Source: Chromobacterium haemolyticum DSM 19808 (GTDB lineage: Bacteria; Pseudomonadota; Gammaproteobacteria; Burkholderiales; Chromobacteriaceae). Taken from it: a stretch of DNA of 64,000 nt. The notes beneath the pieces are model-generated. The model was not told the DNA's origin. It was given only the letters and a program-made list of their open reading frames with translations, and searched no databases. The DNA is taken from positions 395,730 through 459,729 of the forward strand of contig NZ_JONK01000001.1 of the NCBI RefSeq assembly GCF_000711885.1. The letters are read 5' to 3'. Made by a program: the position numbers and the translations under genes. This document shows positions 60,355 through 64,000 of this stretch, piece by piece (the first letter of the stretch is position 1; each line of letters begins with the position of its first letter).

Positions 60355-62972
60355 ACCGAGAACGCATCTTCGGCCGCTTAGGCCCAACCGCATACGACAC
60401 CTTGGTGGAAGCCACCGCGTTGGGGCGCTCGCGCCGGCACGCGCTGGTGGATTTAGATCATTGGCTGCTCTGCCTGCTGCGCCGAGGCGGCGGCGACGTC
60501 GCGCTCTTGCTGGAGGCGCTGGATTGCGATCCGGCTGCCGCGCTGCAACGCGTGGGCAAGGCGCTGGAGGCCGCCGAAGCCGGCGGAGAATCGCTGCGCG
60601 ACATCTCGCCGGCGCTGGAGCGCAGCGTGGCGCCGGCCATCAGCTGGAGCCAGGTGGCCGCGCCGGCCGCCAAGGTGCGCAGCGGCCATCTCTTGCTGGC
60701 CTGGCTGGACGAAGAGCCTACGCGGCGCTGGCTGCAGCATAGAGTGGGCCAGGCGCTGGCGAAGTTGTCGCTGGACGATATTGTCGAGCGTTACGAGGCG
60801 CTGGCCGGCGCTTGGCCGGAAGCGTCCGACGCGCCTGTCTCGCAAGCCGCCGCCGGAGAGGCCGCCGACCCGGGCGCGGTGCTGCGGCAATGGGCGGTGA
60901 GCCTGAGCGAGCAGGCGGCCGCCGGCGAGCTGGATCCGGTGATAGGCCGCGACGCCGAATTACGCGCGGTGATCGACGTGCTGTCTCGGCGCCGGCAGAA
61001 CAACCCCATTCTGGTGGGCGAGGCCGGCGTGGGCAAGACCGCGGTGGCCGAGGCGCTGGCTCAGCGCATTCATCGGGGCGAAGTGCCGCCCGGCCTGCGC
61101 GGCGCGCAAATCTGGGCCCTGGACGTGGCCAGGCTGCAAGCCGGCGCCGGCGCGCGCGGCGAGTTCGAGCAGCGGCTGCGCTCGGTGATAGACGCGGTGA
61201 TCGCGTCCCCGGCCCCCGTGATTCTGTTCTGCGACGAAACCCATACCCTGATCGGCGCCGGCGGCAACGCCGGCACCGGCGACGCCGCCAACCTGATCAA
61301 ACCGATGTTGGCGCGCGGCCAGCTGCGCATGGTGGCCGCCACCACCTGGGCGGAGTACAAGCAGTTCATCGAGCCGGACGCCGCCCTGGTGCGCCGTTTC
61401 CAGACCGTGGCGGTGGACGAGCCGGACGACGACACCGCTGTGGACATGCTGCGCATGATCGCGCCGCGCTTTGCAGGCCATCACGGCGTACGCATCGCCG
61501 ACGCCGCCTTGCGCTCGGCGGTGACGCTGTCGCGACGTTATCTGCCGGCGCGGCAGTTGCCGGACAAAGCCATCAGCCTGCTGGACACCGCTTGCGCGCG
61601 GGTGGCGATGAGCCAGAGCTGCCAGCCGGCGGCGCTGGACCGGCTGCGTCACCGCGCCATGACGCTGGAACAAGCACTGAACTGGCGCGCCAGCGATGCG
61701 AGGCTGGGGCTGTCCACGCCGGAAGACACGGCGGAACTGGAGCGGGAACGCGCCGACACCGCCGCGCGCGCCGACGAACTGGACGCGGCCCTGAGCGAGC
61801 AGCGCGCCGAAGTGGGCGCCTGGCTGGGCGATCTGGAAGCGGGCGTCGGCGATTCTGAGCGGGCCGAAGCCCTGAGCGGGGCTGATCGGCTGGTGCGTCC
61901 CTGGGTGGACGCCCAAGCCATCGCCGAAGTGCTGTCGGAGTGGACCCAGGTGCCGGTCACCCAGATGGCGCAAGACGAGGCGCGTCGTCTGATGGCCCTG
62001 CGCGAAGGGTTGAACCAGCGGATACGGGGCCAGGAGAGCGGCCTGGACGCCATTGTGGAGGCGCTGCAAGTGGCGCACTCCGGCCTGGGCGATCCGCGCC
62101 GGCCGCTGGCGGTGATGTTGCTGGCCGGCCCCACCGGCACCGGCAAGAGTCAGACCGCTGCTGAGTTGGCGCAGGCGCTGTTTGGCGGCGAGCGCAATCT
62201 CTTGCGCTTCAATATGAACGAATTCCAGGAAGCCCACACCGTGTCCACGCTGAAAGGCGCGCCGCCGGGCTATGTCGGCTACGGCCGAGGAGGCCGGCTG
62301 ACCGAGGCGGTGCGCAAGAAACCCTACAGCGTGCTCTTGCTGGACGAGTTTGACCGCGCCCACCCGGACGTGCACGAAATGTTCTACCAAGTGTTCGACC
62401 AGGGCTGGATGGAGGACGGCGAAGGGCGGCACATCAACTTCCGCAACAGCCTGATTTTGCTGACCAGCAATCTGGGCGACGCCGAAATCGAGGCCGCTTG
62501 CGCGGCGGAGCCCGAAGTCTCGCAGTCCCGGCTGGACGCGCTGGCGCGCGAACGCTTGCAGCGCCGTTTCGCGCCGGCCCTATTGGCTCGGATGCGGGTA
62601 GTGGCCTTCCGGCCGCTGGGCGAACCGGCCTTGGCCGGCATCGCGCGCCAGGCTTTGGACGACATCGGCCTGCGCCTGAGCGCCAATGGCCTGGCTTGGC
62701 GCGCCGACGCCGAGGCCGCGGACTGGATCGCCCGCGCGGTGGCCAGGCACCCGGCCAGCGGCCGCGCGGTGGGCGACTTGCTCCGCCAGCGAGTGATGCC
62801 GGCCATCGCCCGCGGCGTGCTGGAAGCGCGCGCCGCCGACCGCGCCTTGCGCAGCGTGCGCTTGAGCGCCGCCGACAAGCTGGAATTGATTTTCGACGAC
62901 GGGGAGGGCGTGCCGTTGCCGCCGCCCGCGCCGGCCGAATCCGCCATCCCGGGAGAAACCGCATGCGTTTGA
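60351..62972 (+). CDS. tssH: Type VI secretion sheath-disassembly ATPase ClpV (TssH)
   Basis: 873 residues, a ClpB-related AAA+ protein. An N-domain (about 1-160), AAA1 with Walker A GEAGVGKT and Walker B ILFCDETHTLIGAGG, a short coiled-coil middle domain, AAA2 with Walker A GPTGTGKS and Walker B VLLLDEFDRAH. It unfolds contracted TssB/TssC sheath. It starts with GTG at 60351, overlapping the tssG TGA (GTGA), unlike the other genes of the run. Confidence 0.96.
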   Translation: MNRERIFGRLGPTAYDTLVEATALGRSRRHALVDLDHWLLCLLRRGGGDVALLLEALDCDPAAALQRVGKALEAAEAGGESLRDISPALERSVAPAISWSQVAAPAAKVRSGHLLLAWLDEEPTRRWLQHRVGQALAKLSLDDIVERYEALAGAWPEASDAPVSQAAAGEAADPGAVLRQWAVSLSEQAAAGELDPVIGRDAELRAVIDVLSRRRQNNPILVGEAGVGKTAVAEALAQRIHRGEVPPGLRGAQIWALDVARLQAGAGARGEFEQRLRSVIDAVIASPAPVILFCDETHTLIGAGGNAGTGDAANLIKPMLARGQLRMVAATTWAEYKQFIEPDAALVRRFQTVAVDEPDDDTAVDMLRMIAPRFAGHHGVRIADAALRSAVTLSRRYLPARQLPDKAISLLDTACARVAMSQSCQPAALDRLRHRAMTLEQALNWRASDARLGLSTPEDTAELERERADTAARADELDAALSEQRAEVGAWLGDLEAGVGDSERAEALSGADRLVRPWVDAQAIAEVLSEWTQVPVTQMAQDEARRLMALREGLNQRIRGQESGLDAIVEALQVAHSGLGDPRRPLAVMLLAGPTGTGKSQTAAELAQALFGGERNLLRFNMNEFQEAHTVSTLKGAPPGYVGYGRGGRLTEAVRKKPYSVLLLDEFDRAHPDVHEMFYQVFDQGWMEDGEGRHINFRNSLILLTSNLGDAEIEAACAAEPEVSQSRLDALARERLQRRFAPALLARMRVVAFRPLGEPALAGIARQALDDIGLRLSANGLAWRADAEAADWIARAVARHPASGRAVGDLLRQRVMPAIARGVLEARAADRALRSVRLSAADKLELIFDDGEGVPLPPPAPAESAIPGETACV

Positions 62973-64000
62973 TCGAACTGCACAGCCCTTTGCTGGACGC
63001 GGACAGCGTCGCGCTGAGCTTCAAGGCGGACGAGCGTCTGTCGCAGGAACCCAGCTATCAGCTCGACATCGCCTGCGCCGATCCGGCGCTGGACCTGGAC
63101 AGCCTGCTCGGCTCGCAACTGACCGTGGACATCGACCTGGGCGACGAGGGCGTCCGGCCCTTCCACTGCCAGGTGCTGGGCGGCTACGACAGTGGCCAGA
63201 CCCAGGACCGCTACACCTACACGCTGGAACTGGGCAGCTGGCTGTCCTTCCTGGCCGAGAACCAGAACTGCCGGGTGTTCCAGCAACTGACGGTGCCGCA
63301 AATCGTCGAGCAGGTGTTCGGCGAGCATCAGCGGCCGGACTTCCGCTTTGAGCTGGAGCACGCCTACGAACCACGCGAATACTGCGTGCAGTTCCTGGAG
63401 TCCGACCTCAACTTCGTCAAGCGGCTGCTGGAGGACGAGGGCATTTACTTCTGGGTCGAGCACCAGCCGGAGCGCCATGTGGTGGTGCTGTCCGACACCC
63501 AGCGCTTCGACGACCTGGCTGCCGGCTACGGCCGGCTGCGCTTCCTGCCGGACGGCGACGAGTTCCGTCCGGTGCCGGGCCGCGAAGGCGTGCAGCGGCT
63601 GCAACGCACGCGGCGGGTAAGGCCGACCAATGTCGCGCTGCGCGACTTCGACTACCACGCGCCGTCCAACCGCCTGGACAGCGACGCCCAGGAGACCCAG
63701 ACCAGCCTGGACGGCATCCGGCTGGAACACTACGACTACGGCGCGGGCTATAGCGATCAGGCTGGCGGCGACCGGCTGGCGCGGCTGCGGCTGGAGGCGC
63801 TGCAGGCGGATTCCCACCAGCTCACCGGCACGGCCAACGCCCGCGGGCTGGCCACTGGCGGCGCTTTCACGCTGGAAGGCCACCCGGATGCGGCGCGTAA
63901 CCGCCGCTACTACGTGGCGGCCAGCGAGCTGACCTTTTTGCAAGACGGGCCGGACAGCAGCGGCCAGGGCCGCAATGTGATGTGCGTGTTCCGCGCGATG
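62963..64000 (+). CDS. tssI: Type VI secretion spike protein VgrG (TssI), 3' end outside window
   Basis: The frame is open from ATG 62963 to the window edge, 346 codons. MRLIELHSPLLDADSV, GSQLTVDI, RYTYTLELGSWLSFLAENQNCR, and EPREYCVQFLESDLNFVKRLLEDEGIYFW are the gp27-like part of VgrG; the gp5-like needle and any effector extension lie beyond the window. It overlaps tssH by 10 bp and caps the Hcp tube. Confidence 0.93.
   Translation, partial: MRLIELHSPLLDADSVALSFKADERLSQEPSYQLDIACADPALDLDSLLGSQLTVDIDLGDEGVRPFHCQVLGGYDSGQTQDRYTYTLELGSWLSFLAENQNCRVFQQLTVPQIVEQVFGEHQRPDFRFELEHAYEPREYCVQFLESDLNFVKRLLEDEGIYFWVEHQPERHVVVLSDTQRFDDLAAGYGRLRFLPDGDEFRPVPGREGVQRLQRTRRVRPTNVALRDFDYHAPSNRLDSDAQETQTSLDGIRLEHYDYGAGYSDQAGGDRLARLRLEALQADSHQLTGTANARGLATGGAFTLEGHPDAARNRRYYVAASELTFLQDGPDSSGQGRNVMCVFRAM

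Overview
The window looks like chromosome of a GC-rich betaproteobacterium of the Chromobacterium type (Neisseriales). This is inferred from the housekeeping genes (acnB, fbp, folC-dedD-cvpA-purF, uup), eight methyl-accepting chemotaxis proteins (MCPs) in about 33 kb, a type VI secretion system (T6SS), and a repeated intergenic element. No tRNA, rRNA, CRISPR array or complete insertion sequence was seen.

Layout. 1-10 kb: a partial GNAT gene, an SDR oxidoreductase with a LysR regulator, a four-gene osmoprotectant (OpuB/OsmU-type) ABC transporter, a small HTH regulator, a NADAR hydrolase, fbp, a periplasmic solute-binding protein and a GcvA-like LysR gene. 10-18 kb: acnB, an AAC(6')-like acetyltransferase, a 52-residue CxxC protein, an mdtJI efflux pair behind a long hairpin-rich leader, another solute-binding protein and ggt. 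18-25 kb: two tandem 539-residue MCP paralogues, a lysine-rich small protein, a conserved gene preceded by a small overlapping ORF, a third MCP and an endonuclease/exonuclease/phosphatase-fold protein. 25-38 kb: a chemotaxis locus, with two MCP genes diverging from STAS-cheA-MCP-cheW-cheR-cheB and a further MCP downstream. 38-48 kb: a UGT-type glycosyltransferase, an NlpC/P60 lipoprotein, the ABC-F protein uup, and the orf117-ygfX-folC-dedD-cvpA-purF group. 48-52 kb: two uncharacterised genes, a third 539-residue MCP, and a truncated Tn3-family transposase. 52.2-53.2 kb: an AT-rich stretch without a convincing gene. 53.2-64 kb: a T6SS operon, tssA-B-C-hcp-E-F-G-H(clpV)-I(vgrG), with vgrG running off the end and tssJKLM not in view.

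The most unusual structure is a family of intergenic elements with terminal inverted repeats related to TAGAACCTGTTTACGATC. Full copies are about 105-170 bp and short forms about 34-48 bp. Thirteen copies or remnants were found by eye. In eleven of them an end of the element supplies or abuts the stop codon of a neighbouring gene, and one short form lies exactly between the two stop codons of a convergent pair. This suggests a MITE-like element that settles at gene ends, or a mobile gene-end or terminator module.

Other regulatory structures worth attention are the roughly 210-nt hairpin-rich leader of mdtJI, the stem-loops and small ORF ahead of the gene at 22170-22541, the dyad overlapping the putative promoter of the osmoprotectant transporter, and hairpins in the acnB leader.
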